DNA from: Nevskiaceae bacterium
Lineage (GTDB): Bacteria > Pseudomonadota > Gammaproteobacteria > Steroidobacterales > Steroidobacteraceae
Length of the DNA: 64,000 bases
Assembly (NCBI GenBank): GCA_024234075.1
Contig: JACKOV010000002.1
Span: forward strand, 816,001-880,000
Direction of reading: 5' to 3'
Made by a program: the position numbers and the translations under genes. Positions 7,190-15,544 of the stretch are shown here, one piece after another (positions within the stretch are counted from its first letter, which is position 1; every line of letters begins with the position of its first letter). The notes beneath the pieces were generated by a model. It did no database searches, was not told where the DNA came from, and was given only the letters and a program-made list of their open reading frames with translations.

Positions 7190-8578
7190 GTGGAATCCAC
7201 GGTCGTCATTCCCGAGTTCGTCGATGCTCGGGTCGGTCCCCGCGGCGCGCTGGAGAGCCTGTCGCAGGAGGAGATCGAGAAGCTGCTGTCGAGCGGACAG
7301 GGCGGGCTCTACCCGCTGTTCCGGCAGTGCGCGCTCGCGGTGCTGAATACCGGCAGCGACAGCGACAACGCCAAGGAGATCTTCGACAGGTATCGCGACT
7401 TCGACATCCGGCTGCTGCGCCACACCTGGGGCATCAAGCTCGAGATCCGCAATGCGCCGGCGGCGGCCTTCGTCGACGGCGAGATGATCCGTGGCATCAA
7501 GGAACTGCTGTTCTCGGTGCTGCGCGATGTCGTCTACATCGCCAACGAGATCGTCGACGGCGCCCGCTTCGACCTGTCGCGTCCGGCTTCGCTGACCAAT
7601 GCCGTGTTCCACATCCTGCGCAATGCGCGGATCCTCGACCACAAGCTGCGGCCCAATCTGGCCGTCTGCTGGGGCGGCCATTCGATCGATCGCGAGGAGT
7701 ACGAGTACACCAAGAAGGTGGGTTACGAACTCGGCTTGCGCGGCCTCGATGTCTGCACCGGCTGCGGGCCGGGGGCGATGAAGGGCCCGATGAAGGGTGC
7801 CACCATCGGCCACGCCAAGCAGCGCATCGACGGCGGCCGCTACATCGGCCTGACCGAACCCGGCATCATCGCTGCCGAGCCGCCCAACCCGATCGTCAAC
7901 CAACTGGTGATCATGCCGGACATCGAGAAGCGCCTGGAGGCGTTCGTCCGGTTGGCGCACGGCATCGTGGTATTTCCGGGCGGGGTCGGCACCGCCGAGG
8001 AGATTTTCTACCTGCTCGGTATCCTGCTTGATCCGGCCAATGCCGAGCAGCCGTTCCCGGTGGTGCTGACTGGGCCGAAGGGCAGCGCGCCCTATTTCGA
8101 ACAGATCCATCGTTTTCTCGTCCGCACGCTCGGCGAGCAGGCGGCCGAGCGGGTACAGATCATCATCGGGGATCCTGCCGAAGTCGCTCGTTTCATGGTG
8201 CGCGGATTCGAGGAAGTGCGGCAGTTTCGCCGCAAGCATTCCGATTCCTACAACTTCAACTGGTTGCTGCGCATCGATGGCGAATTCCAGCGGCCGTTCG
8301 CGGTGACGCACGAGTCGATGCACGCCTTGCGGCTGTATCGCGATCAGCCGGTGCACGCGCTGGCGGCGGATCTGCGGCGGGCGTTCTCGGGAATCGTCTG
8401 CGGCAACGTCAAGGAGCAGGGTATTCGCATGATCGAACATCACGGCCCGTACGAGCTGGTCGGCGATCCCGAGATTATGTCGATGCTGGACGACCTGCTC
8501 GGAGCTTTCGTTGCGCAAGGGCGGATGAAACTTCCCGGCAGTGTCTATACGCCCTGTTATCGCATCGCGGCCGGCTGA
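7190..8578 (+). CDS. ppnN: Nucleotide 5'-monophosphate nucleosidase PpnN (YgdH)
   Basis: A 462-residue cytoplasmic enzyme; E. coli PpnN has 454. It splits purine and pyrimidine 5'-monophosphates into base and ribose 5-phosphate and is stimulated by (p)ppGpp in E. coli. The central LOG-like Rossmann part has TGCGPGAMKGPMKG and the PGGVGTAEE signature near residues 260-270, flanked by the N- and C-terminal extensions typical of YgdH. The frame is open further upstream, but the family N-terminus and the 2-bp spacing after the transpeptidase gene point to GTG at 7190. The link between a cell-wall enzyme and a nucleotide salvage enzyme is positional only. Confidence 0.93.
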   Translation: MESTVVIPEFVDARVGPRGALESLSQEEIEKLLSSGQGGLYPLFRQCALAVLNTGSDSDNAKEIFDRYRDFDIRLLRHTWGIKLEIRNAPAAAFVDGEMIRGIKELLFSVLRDVVYIANEIVDGARFDLSRPASLTNAVFHILRNARILDHKLRPNLAVCWGGHSIDREEYEYTKKVGYELGLRGLDVCTGCGPGAMKGPMKGATIGHAKQRIDGGRYIGLTEPGIIAAEPPNPIVNQLVIMPDIEKRLEAFVRLAHGIVVFPGGVGTAEEIFYLLGILLDPANAEQPFPVVLTGPKGSAPYFEQIHRFLVRTLGEQAAERVQIIIGDPAEVARFMVRGFEEVRQFRRKHSDSYNFNWLLRIDGEFQRPFAVTHESMHALRLYRDQPVHALAADLRRAFSGIVCGNVKEQGIRMIEHHGPYELVGDPEIMSMLDDLLGAFVAQGRMKLPGSVYTPCYRIAAG

Positions 8579-8757
8579 CTCTCGAGGCGCGCGCAGCGCC
8601 ATCGACACGCATACGCGCTGACATAAGCAGGTAATAATGCACGTATGTCGAGAGCGCGGTCGCAGGATTTCGACGCCGCGGTTTCCATGTGAGCCAGTTC
8701 CTCCGATCGAGTAACCCGCGGCCCTAGTCTGCCTCCCACGCACAGGGAGCGCGTTCA

Positions 8758-9054
8758 ATGAGTTCTACCGGCAGATTTCGTACTGGCATCATCACGGCGG
8801 CGGGAGTGACCCGCGAGTCAGTGTTGCCACCCGGTGTCGCGGCACCGACCATGTCGGGCACCGCCGGCGCTGTGAACGGTTCGCCGTATGCCGGTTGGGC
8901 GGAGCGGGTGCAGCGCGCGCACGGCCGGCATGCGGCGATCACCCGCAATCTGTATAGCTGGTCGAGCTACAAGAACTGGACGGAGAAGGTCAAGGACAGC
9001 TGGCAGGACGAGCCGGCAGAAAAGGACGGCGTCCGCAAACCCGGCCCTCGCTGA
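8758..9054 (+). CDS. Small hypothetical protein
   Basis: A 98-residue protein not recognised as a family. AGGGAG lies 8 nt before the ATG. The second half (YAGWAERVQRAHGRHAAI, then NLYSWSSYKNW) has coding-like codon use, many aromatic and basic residues, and a polar tail. There is no signal peptide or membrane helix. It stands alone between ppnN and a convergent parA-like gene. The 180 bp upstream hold AT-rich TAATAAT near 8632 but no complete promoter that I can defend. It could be spurious. Confidence 0.5.
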   Translation: MSSTGRFRTGIITAAGVTRESVLPPGVAAPTMSGTAGAVNGSPYAGWAERVQRAHGRHAAITRNLYSWSSYKNWTEKVKDSWQDEPAEKDGVRKPGPR

Positions 9055-9073
9055 TAGAGATCGATCTGGCCCT

Positions 9074-9093
9074 GGCCGGCAGCCCTGCCGGCC
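9074..9093. terminator. GC-rich hairpin between convergent genes, possible terminator
   Basis: An inverted repeat of GGCCGGCAG with CTGCCGGCC sits between two converging genes. No T tract follows on either strand, so any terminator activity would be weak or factor-assisted. Confidence 0.3.
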
Positions 9094-9104
9094 ACGCATG
9101 GGCC

Positions 9105-9860
9105 TCAGCCGCGGGCCGAATCCTGGCTGCCGCTGGCGAAACTCACTTCCGGAAGCGTTGCCTGCGGATCGAAGCCGGCTGCGGCGGCCGATGGGCCGGC
9201 AGCCGAGCCGCTGCGGCCGCTTTCGATCCACTCGACCAGCGGTTGCCACTGGCGCGTATCTTCGGCGACCAGATGGGGCTTCATTTCATGGATCCCGACA
9301 CCGAGCTCGGCGCTGCGGACATAGTTCTGCGAATCCCGCAGGGTAGCGACGACCGGCACGCTCAAGGTCGCCAGGAAGCGCTGTAGCGACTGGTAGACCA
9401 GCGTATTGCGACGGACGCGGTTCGCGACCACACCGATGCGGTTTTCGGCGCGGCGGATTTTCGCGACCAGCAGCAGATCGGCGATCACCCGCGTGCAGGT
9501 ATGGACGTCGATGTCCGAGGGCAGTACCGGGACGATGATCTTGTCGGCATCGCGGACTGCATCGGCCAGTTTGAGCGCTTCCAGGGCCGCCGGGGTGTCG
9601 ATGACGATGCGGCTCGCAGCCGGCGGGATTCGCAGGCGGAAGGTGCGGGTCGTGCGGCCGTCGTCCTCCCAGGCGGCCATGCCATGGATCGGGAAGGCGC
9701 CCGGTCCGCGTTTGCGGAACCAGCGGGTGGTCGAGCCCTGCGGATCCTGGTCCATCAGCACCACGCGCTCGTGATGGACGGCGTAGTAGCTCGCCAGGTT
9801 GATCGCGACCGTCGTCTTGCCCGATCCGCCCTTGGGATTTACGACGACGATCTTGAGCAT
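9105..9860 (-). CDS. ParA/MinD-family P-loop ATPase
   Basis: A 251-residue ATPase of the type that positions DNA or protein cargo. It has the deviant Walker A NPKGGSGKTTVA at residues 8-19, the A' motif LMDQDPQGS, and a Walker B-like RIVIDTPA. The C-terminal 35 residues are Ala/Ser-rich and likely disordered. There is no adjacent parB, and the genuine chromosomal parAB is normally near the origin, so this is an orphan member. The ATG at 9860 matches the family N-terminus. The stretch before it is pyrimidine-rich and lacks a Shine-Dalgarno, so the mRNA may be leaderless or weakly translated. Confidence 0.88.
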   Translation of the reverse strand: MLKIVVVNPKGGSGKTTVAINLASYYAVHHERVVLMDQDPQGSTTRWFRKRGPGAFPIHGMAAWEDDGRTTRTFRLRIPPAASRIVIDTPAALEALKLADAVRDADKIIVPVLPSDIDVHTCTRVIADLLLVAKIRRAENRIGVVANRVRRNTLVYQSLQRFLATLSVPVVATLRDSQNYVRSAELGVGIHEMKPHLVAEDTRQWQPLVEWIESGRSGSAAGPSAAAAGFDPQATLPEVSFASGSQDSARG

Positions 9861-10042
9861 GGGGGCGGGGCGCTGTCGCTGGATTCTGTTACATCTGTCC
9901 CAGGCAGTCTGCGGCGCGGGCAGGCGCGTTGCAAGCACCCTGGCCATGCATGCGGTGGCGCGGCTGTATGTGCGCGCGCCTGTGATGTTCCGCACGGCGA
10001 CGTGGCCTGCCGCCTACGTACGATTCGCCGGTGGAACGCGTG

Positions 10043-10198
10043 ATGTACTTGTGGGACGAGCTCGACGACCTGTTGCGGGCCATCCGCTATCTACTGCACA
10101 AGGCTTGGCACGAGTTCCGCGACAGCGTCGCGTCGTCGCCCGGGCAAGCCGACGCGACCGACGTCGGGCCCGCCGTTGTGGCGGCCCCACCCCCTTGA
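10043..10198 (+). CDS. Very small ORF between parA-like gene and htpG
   Basis: Fifty-one codons (55 if GTG at 10031 is used). The protein begins MYLWDELDDLLRAIRYLL, a strongly amphipathic helix, and ends in an Ala/Pro tail. Third-position GC is high and there is no rare-codon noise, which favours real coding. Only a weak GTGGAA precedes it. The rest of the 420-bp gap 9861-10279 shows nothing else that I can name. I have a faint impression of similar small proteins beside ParA homologues in other proteobacteria, which needs a search. Confidence 0.42.
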   Translation: MYLWDELDDLLRAIRYLLHKAWHEFRDSVASSPGQADATDVGPAVVAAPPP

Positions 10199-10279
10199 AG
10201 CGGTCCGGATAGACCCCATTCTGGCTTCCCTGCGTCGCGCCCGATGGCCGGGTGCGCATCGATTGCTGTGGGGATGTCC

Positions 10280-12181
10280 ATGACGAACGCTACCGAGAAC
10301 GCGGCGGGCAACGCCGCCAGGCACGGCTTCCAGGCCGAGGTGCGCGAACTGCTGCGCCTGATGATCCACTCGCTCTACAGCCATCGCGAGATCTTCCTGC
10401 GCGAGCTGATTTCCAATGCCTCCGACGCCAACGACAAGCTGCGGTTCGTCGCGCTGGCGCAGCCGGCCCTGCTGGCGGACGAGCCGGAGCTGAAGATCTG
10501 GATCGATTACGACAAGGACGCCGCGACGCTGACGATTCGCGACAATGGCATCGGCATGACGCGCGACGAAGCGGTCGCTCATCTCGGCACGATCGCCAAG
10601 TCCGGCACGGCTGAGTTTTTCCAGCGCCTGACCGGTGACCAGCAGAAGGACTCGGCGCTGATCGGCCAGTTCGGCGTCGGTTTCTATTCGGCGTTCATCG
10701 TCGCCGACGAGGTCGAGGTCTTGTCACGCAAGGCGGGCGAGCCCGCCTCGGCCGGGGTGCGCTGGGCGTCGAAGGCCGATGGCGAGTTCACGGTCGAGGA
10801 TCTCGAGCGGGCTGATCGCGGCACCGCGGTAGTGCTGCATCTCAAGGACGATGCCAAGGAGTTCGCCGATCCCTGGCGGCTGCGTTCCCTGGTGACGCGC
10901 TATTCCGACCACATCGGTTTCCCGGTGTTGATGCGCAAGGAAGGCGAGGCCGGCCTCGACTGGGAGCCGGTCAACCAGGCCAAGGCGTTGTGGACGCGGC
11001 CGCGCAGCGAGATCGGCGACGAGGAGTACCAGGAGTTCTACCGGCACGTCGCCCACGATTTCGCCGAGCCGCTGGCATGGAGTCACAACAAGGTCGAGGG
11101 CAAGCGCGAGTACACCTCGCTGCTGTATGTGCCGGGCCGCGCGCCGTTCGATCTCTGGCAGCGCGATGCCACGCGGGGCCTGAAGCTGTATGTGCGTCGC
11201 GTGTTCATCATGGACGACGCCGTACAGTTCCTGCCGCTCTACCTGCGCTTCATCCGCGGTATCGTCGATTCGAACGATCTGCCGCTGAACGTCTCGCGCG
11301 AGCTGCTGCAGCGGGATGCCGAGGTCGAGGCAATGCGCGCGGCGCTGACCCGGCGGGTGCTCGACATGCTCGCGAAGCTCGCCAAGGACGAGCCGGAGAA
11401 GTACGCCGCGTTCTGGAAGGAATTCGGCAATGTCATCAAGGAAGGCATCGCCGAGGATGCCGGCAACCGCGAGCGCATCCTGCCGCTGTTGCGCTTCGCC
11501 AGTACCCATGACGAGGGCAACGAACCGAAGACCGCGCTGGCCGACTATGTCGCGCGGATGAAGGAAGGGCAGGCCAAGATCTACTACGTGATCGCCGAGA
11601 CCGTCGATGCCGCGCGCGGCAGCCCGTACATCGAGAAGCTGCGCGAACGTGGCGTCGAAGTGCTGTTGATGGGCGACCGCGTCGACGAGTGGGTCATGGG
11701 CCAGGTGCGCGAATTCGACGGCAAACAGTTCAAGGATGCGGCTCGCGGTGACCTCGACCTCGGCGCGCTAGCGGATCCGGCCGATGCCGGCACGCCGACG
11801 GACGAGGCGGCCAAGCAAAACGAGGGCCTGCTGAAACGCATCAAGGACGCGCTCGGCGAGCGCGTGGCGGAAGTGCGGGTCAGCACCCGCCTTACCGATT
11901 CGCCGGCTTGCCTGGTGCTGGCCGAACACGACTTGAGCAGCCAGCTGCGCAAGATCCTGGCGGCCACAGGCCAGACGCCGCCGGAAGGCAAGCCGGTGTT
12001 CGAGTTGAACCTGGCGCATCCGCTGGTGCAGCGACTCGATACGACCGCGGCGGGCAGCGATTTCGATGAACTCGCCTTGCTGCTGTTCGACCAGGCCCGG
12101 CTCGCCGAATCCGGCTCGATCGCCAATCCCGGCGAATTCGTGCGGCGGTTGAACCGGCTGCTTGGCCAACTCATGCGATAA
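10280..12181 (+). CDS. htpG: Molecular chaperone HtpG (Hsp90)
   Basis: A 633-residue cytosolic Hsp90; E. coli HtpG has 624. The ATP-binding domain shows [20 protein letters not shown] and [11 protein letters not shown]. The middle domain has LPLNVSRE with the catalytic Arg region, and the C-terminal dimerisation domain follows. The ATG at 10280 has GGGG six nt upstream; the nearby ATG at 10274 is too close to that site. No heat-shock promoter was recognised. An FKBP gene follows immediately, so folding factors are clustered. Confidence 0.97.
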   Translation: MTNATENAAGNAARHGFQAEVRELLRLMIHSLYSHREIFLRELISNASDANDKLRFVALAQPALLADEPELKIWIDYDKDAATLTIRDNGIGMTRDEAVAHLGTIAKSGTAEFFQRLTGDQQKDSALIGQFGVGFYSAFIVADEVEVLSRKAGEPASAGVRWASKADGEFTVEDLERADRGTAVVLHLKDDAKEFADPWRLRSLVTRYSDHIGFPVLMRKEGEAGLDWEPVNQAKALWTRPRSEIGDEEYQEFYRHVAHDFAEPLAWSHNKVEGKREYTSLLYVPGRAPFDLWQRDATRGLKLYVRRVFIMDDAVQFLPLYLRFIRGIVDSNDLPLNVSRELLQRDAEVEAMRAALTRRVLDMLAKLAKDEPEKYAAFWKEFGNVIKEGIAEDAGNRERILPLLRFASTHDEGNEPKTALADYVARMKEGQAKIYYVIAETVDAARGSPYIEKLRERGVEVLLMGDRVDEWVMGQVREFDGKQFKDAARGDLDLGALADPADAGTPTDEAAKQNEGLLKRIKDALGERVAEVRVSTRLTDSPACLVLAEHDLSSQLRKILAATGQTPPEGKPVFELNLAHPLVQRLDTTAAGSDFDELALLLFDQARLAESGSIANPGEFVRRLNRLLGQLMR

Positions 12182-12188
12182 TCCCACA

Positions 12189-12728
12189 GTGAACGCGTCG
12201 TCTCGTGATGTCCCGCCGGGCGGGGCACAGTGGTTTTTCGCCCCGTCGACCTGCCGACAGTCAGGACGGTCGATCGTCCTGGCTCTGCTGTCGGCCGGCC
12301 TGCTTGCCGGCTGTCCGGCGGGCGAGGGTGGTGGCGGCGCTTATCGCGATCCAGCACTACTCCAACAGGGGAACCGCATGACCTCATCGCTGCAGACCAT
12401 CGAACTCAAGCCCGGTACCGGAGTCGAGATCAAGCCCGGCCAGACGGCCGTGGTGCACTACACGGGCTGGTTGTATGCCGACGGTGCGCCCGACAACAAA
12501 GGGCGCAAGTTCGACAGCTCGCGCGATCGCGGCGATCCGTTCGCGTTCCGCGTCGGTGGCGGTGAAGTCATCAAGGGTTGGGACCAGGGTGTGGCCGGCA
12601 TGCAGGTCGGCGGCGAGCGTCGCCTGGTGATCCCGTCGGAACTCGGTTACGGCGCACGCGGTGCCGGCGGCGTGATTCCGGGCGGTGCGACCCTGGTGTT
12701 CGACGTCGAGCTCGTCTCGATTCGGTGA
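12189..12728 (+). CDS. FKBP-type peptidyl-prolyl isomerase, probable lipoprotein
   Basis: From GTG at 12189 the protein has 179 residues. A hydrophobic signal with lipobox LLAGC near residue 42 is followed by a single FKBP domain with VVHYTGWL, FDSSRDRG, FRVGGGEVIKGWDQG and GYGARGAGG. That predicts an envelope-anchored isomerase. However, an in-frame ATG at 12378 has a strong AGGGGAAC ribosome site, while the GTG has none. The internal start would give a 116-residue cytosolic FKBP of the usual short length. Both forms may be made. The hydrolase gene overlaps the stop by GTGA. Confidence 0.85.
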   Translation: MNASSRDVPPGGAQWFFAPSTCRQSGRSIVLALLSAGLLAGCPAGEGGGGAYRDPALLQQGNRMTSSLQTIELKPGTGVEIKPGQTAVVHYTGWLYADGAPDNKGRKFDSSRDRGDPFAFRVGGGEVIKGWDQGVAGMQVGGERRLVIPSELGYGARGAGGVIPGGATLVFDVELVSIR

Positions 12729-13429
12729 GTCTCGGCATCGCGCCCGGGCCGCTGTCGATCGACGGACCGGTCGGTCCGCTCGAGGCGCTGCTCGAACTGC
12801 CGGCGCAGCAGGGGCGGGGGCAGGGGGCTGGGGCTGGTGGGGCGCCGTCGTCGCTGCCACCGCCGCCGCGTGCGCTCGGCGTCGTCTGCCACCCGCATCC
12901 GCTGTTCGGCGGCACCCTGACCAACAAGGTCGTGCACACCGTGGCGCGGGCGTTCACGGCGCAGGGCGCGGCCACGCTGCGCTTCAACTTCCGCGGCACC
13001 GGCCGCTCGGCCGGCAGCTACGACGAGGGACGCGGCGAGACCGCCGACCTGCTCGCCGTGGTGGCCTGGGGGCGTGCGCAGTATCCCGACCTGCCTCTGT
13101 GGCTCGGTGGTTTCTCTTTCGGTTCCTTCGTCGCATTAAATGGCCAGGCCGCCGCCGGTGCCGCGCGGCTGGTTACGGTCGCGCCGCCGCTGGGCCGCTG
13201 GGATTTTTCCGCCATCGACCCGCCGCGCGAGCCCTGGCTGGTGATCCAGGGCGATCAGGACGAGCTGGTCGACCATCGTGCAGTGCAGCGCTGGATCGGG
13301 TCGCTGCCTGTGCCTCCACAGTTGGCGTTGCTGCCCGGCGCCGAACATTTCTTCCACGGGCGGTTGCACGAGATCAAGGATCTGGTGACGTCCTTTCTCG
13401 ACGAGCCGCCTACCGCTCAACAAGACTAA
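12725..13429 (+). CDS. Alpha/beta hydrolase
   Basis: A 234-residue cytoplasmic hydrolase of the short dienelactone-hydrolase-like group. It shows CHPHPLFGGTLTNKVV with the oxyanion-type loop, RFNFRGTGRSAG, the nucleophile elbow GGFSFGS, a probable acid in QGDQDELVD and a His in GAEHFFHG. The GTG start overlaps the FKBP stop (GTGA). Residues 25-42 are a Gly/Pro-rich insert coded by a G-run-rich stretch near 12808-12846. The natural substrate is unknown. Confidence 0.88.
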   Translation: MSLGIAPGPLSIDGPVGPLEALLELPAQQGRGQGAGAGGAPSSLPPPPRALGVVCHPHPLFGGTLTNKVVHTVARAFTAQGAATLRFNFRGTGRSAGSYDEGRGETADLLAVVAWGRAQYPDLPLWLGGFSFGSFVALNGQAAAGAARLVTVAPPLGRWDFSAIDPPREPWLVIQGDQDELVDHRAVQRWIGSLPVPPQLALLPGAEHFFHGRLHEIKDLVTSFLDEPPTAQQD

Positions 13430-13441
13430 GTGGATCGACGG

Positions 13442-13735
13442 CTATGTGATCGGTGGATACCAAAGTTCGATTCTTCCCGGCGCGGAAGGGTTGGCGGCTG
13501 CGGATGGCCTATATACCTTGGCGATATGGGGTCGTTCGTGTGCGGCAATGAAATCGTGGATTTTCGGCTCCGTCGCTACGAACGCTTCAGCCAATTCGGG
13601 AAATAGCGCGTGGCCCACAACCACCAGCAGCGCGACGTTGTTCTCGATGACCGCGTTCTTCTCGTTCGGCTTGTAGCGAATACGGCCATCGTGCGTGACG
13701 GCAACCCACCCTATCTTGCCAATCTCGCGCATCCA
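13442..13735 (-). pseudogene. PIN-like toxin remnant (N-terminus lost)
   Basis: The surviving frame encodes about 97 residues starting WMREIGKIGWVAVTHDGR and continuing RYKPNE, ALLVVVG and IAKVYRP, then a normal stop. This matches my memory of the C-terminal part of PIN-like toxins paired with DUF433 antitoxins. The N-terminal acidic residues needed for nuclease action are missing, because the frame joins directly to an antitoxin remnant at about 13735. An ATG at 13732 lies at the joint but would give only this truncated piece. I infer it is not functional. Confidence 0.65.
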
Positions 13736-13973
13736 CCTTCACGCAATGATCCGCGCGCAGCGAACTCGGCACATGCGCCTCGATCAGGTTCCAGAACGAC
13801 AGCCTCGGCGGCGGATTGCTGGCCGGGCGAATCAAGGGCTTGAAGTGGGCTGGTCCCTGTCCCGTCGGCTAGGGGCGGCCGATGATCTGCGAACGCAATG
13901 TGGCCGGTGCTACTTTCAGGTAGCGGGCAGCCTCAACCAGCGTATAGGCCGGTTGGTTGCGGATGTTGCCGTT
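13736..13973 (-). pseudogene. DUF433-type antitoxin remnant with in-frame stop
   Basis: The minus-strand frame reads NQPAYTLVEAARYLKVAP, a winged-helix start. It continues TLRSQIIGRP, then TAG at 13871-13869, and stays in the same frame with HFKPLIRPASN and LSFWNLIEAHVPSSLRADH. It is then lost at the joint with the toxin remnant. No start codon remains: a TAG lies just upstream at 13976-13974. Intact relatives continue for tens of residues after this point, so a deletion is likely. The 630 bp between the hydrolase and the next regulator hold nothing else that I can name. Confidence 0.65.
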
Positions 13974-14060
13974 CTAGCCACGTCGAAAACCGTGCTTCAT
14001 TCGGTGGAGGTCGGTAGAGATTGTACTGCCCCTGGAAAATCCCCCGCAGCGACGCCGCCG

Positions 14061-14729
14061 TCAGGTGCGCAGCGTGTAGCCCACTCCGCGCACGGTATGG
14101 ATCAACGGCGAGTCGAATTCCCGGTCGATCGCCTGGCGCAGGCGGCTGACGTGTACGTCGATCAGGTTGGTCTGCGGATCGAAGCGGATATCCCAGACGG
14201 CTTCGAGCAGCATGCTGCGGGTGACCACCTGGCCGGCGTGGCGCATCAGAAATTCGAGCAGGTGGAACTCGCGGCCGGTCAGGGAGACTTCGCGGCCGGC
14301 GCGGGTCACGCGGTGGGCGATCAGGTCCATTTCGAGGTCGTCGACCCGCAGCACGGTCTCGGCGGTGCTGTGGCGCCTGCGCAGCAGCGATTCGATCCGC
14401 GCCAGCAGTTCCTCGAGGGCAAACGGTTTGCCGAGGTAGTCGTCGCTGCCGGCGCGCAGGCCGAGTACGCGGTCGTCGACGGTGTCGAGTGCCGAGAGCA
14501 CCAGGATCGGCACCTGGTCGCCGCGGGCGCGCAGGGCGCGAACGACCTCCAGGCCTTCGAGGCGCGGCAGCATGCGGTCGGTGATCACCAGATCGAAGTT
14601 GCCGGCAGTCGCCGCCTGGAGCCCGGCCTGGCCGTCGGTGACGCGCGTGACTTCGAAGCCGCGCGCCGCCAGCGGGGCGGTGATTTCGGCGGCCAGCCGG
14701 GTGTCGTCTTCGATCAGCAACAGGTTCAT
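14061..14729 (-). CDS. OmpR-family response regulator
   Basis: A 222-residue regulator. The receiver domain has the acidic pair in LLLIEDD, phospho-acceptor Asp in VITDRMLPR (about residue 51), Ser/Thr in LVLSAL and Lys in LGKPF. The winged-helix domain has SLTGREFHLLEFL and NLIDVHVSRLR, ending in GVGYTLR. ATG at 14729 matches the family start; the longer frame upstream is a shadow. It stands back to back with a second, paralogous regulator (start 14852). No kinase lies on its own strand, so the kinase gene at 15541 is the likely partner of one or both. Confidence 0.93.
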   Translation of the reverse strand: MNLLLIEDDTRLAAEITAPLAARGFEVTRVTDGQAGLQAATAGNFDLVITDRMLPRLEGLEVVRALRARGDQVPILVLSALDTVDDRVLGLRAGSDDYLGKPFALEELLARIESLLRRRHSTAETVLRVDDLEMDLIAHRVTRAGREVSLTGREFHLLEFLMRHAGQVVTRSMLLEAVWDIRFDPQTNLIDVHVSRLRQAIDREFDSPLIHTVRGVGYTLRT

Positions 14730-14851
14730 GAGAGTCCGTATGGTGCCCGAAGCCGGGCTCCGTGGGGATTCGGTGGCCGATCTAGAACTCAGAACTTTAC
14801 CTCCTCCCTCGGGGTTTGCCATGACGGGTTCCTGGTAGGAGACTGATCCGC

Positions 14852-15544
14852 ATGGTGGCCAAGGGTTCCAGCGTGGTTCTGGTGGTCGGCGGCGGCCCGG
14901 GCTCGTCCGCATGGCTATGTGACATGCTGGCTGCTCATGGGTTCACGTCGCGGCGGGCTTCGCTCGAGCTGGCGGTACTCTGGGCCAAGACGCCGCCGCC
15001 GCCGGCGGCGGCGATCCTCGATCTGGCGGCGTTGCCGCCGGACGAGGAGGACGGGCTGGTGATCCTCGATCGCCTGCGGGCCGCCGTCGATTCGCTGCCT
15101 GTGCTGGTGTTGTCAGCGCTCGGCCTGGCGGACGAGCGGGTGCGCATCCACCGCGCGGGCGCCACGGCGATCCTGACCAAACCGGTCGAGCCGACCGAAC
15201 TGGTACTGCAATTGCACGAGTTGCTGGCGCCGTACTCGAGCGCGCCGCTGCGCTGCGGTGATCTGACGCTGGATCCCGCCTCGGGCCAGGCGCAGCGGGC
15301 TGGCCGGTGGCTCGACCTGACGCCGCGCGAATGCGCCTTGCTCGAGCTGCTGCTGCGGCATCGAGGCCAGGTGGTGAGCCGCAAAGTGCTGCTCGAGAAG
15401 GTCTGGAACTACCGGTTCGATCCGCACTCCAGCCTGGTGGACATCCATGTGTCGCGGCTGCGGCGCAAGATCGATGACGGCTTCCCGCAACCGTTGCTGC
15501 ATACGCGGCACGGCATGGGGTACAAGCTGTCGGAGATTCCATGA
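14852..15544 (+). CDS. OmpR-family regulator with atypical receiver domain
   Basis: A 230-residue regulator with a normal winged-helix domain (DLTPRECALLELLLRHRGQ, VDIHVSRLRRKID). The receiver lacks the two acidic residues after strand 1: the sequence is VVLVVGGGPG instead of an E/D-D pair. A candidate acceptor Asp (AILDLAALP), Ser (LVLSAL) and Lys (ILTKPV) remain. Without the acidic pocket, Mg-dependent phosphorylation should be impaired. AGGAG precedes the ATG and the stop overlaps the kinase start (ATGA). It resembles the regulator at 14061 in the DNA-binding half, suggesting duplication and divergence. Confidence 0.9.
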   Translation: MVAKGSSVVLVVGGGPGSSAWLCDMLAAHGFTSRRASLELAVLWAKTPPPPAAAILDLAALPPDEEDGLVILDRLRAAVDSLPVLVLSALGLADERVRIHRAGATAILTKPVEPTELVLQLHELLAPYSSAPLRCGDLTLDPASGQAQRAGRWLDLTPRECALLELLLRHRGQVVSRKVLLEKVWNYRFDPHSSLVDIHVSRLRRKIDDGFPQPLLHTRHGMGYKLSEIP

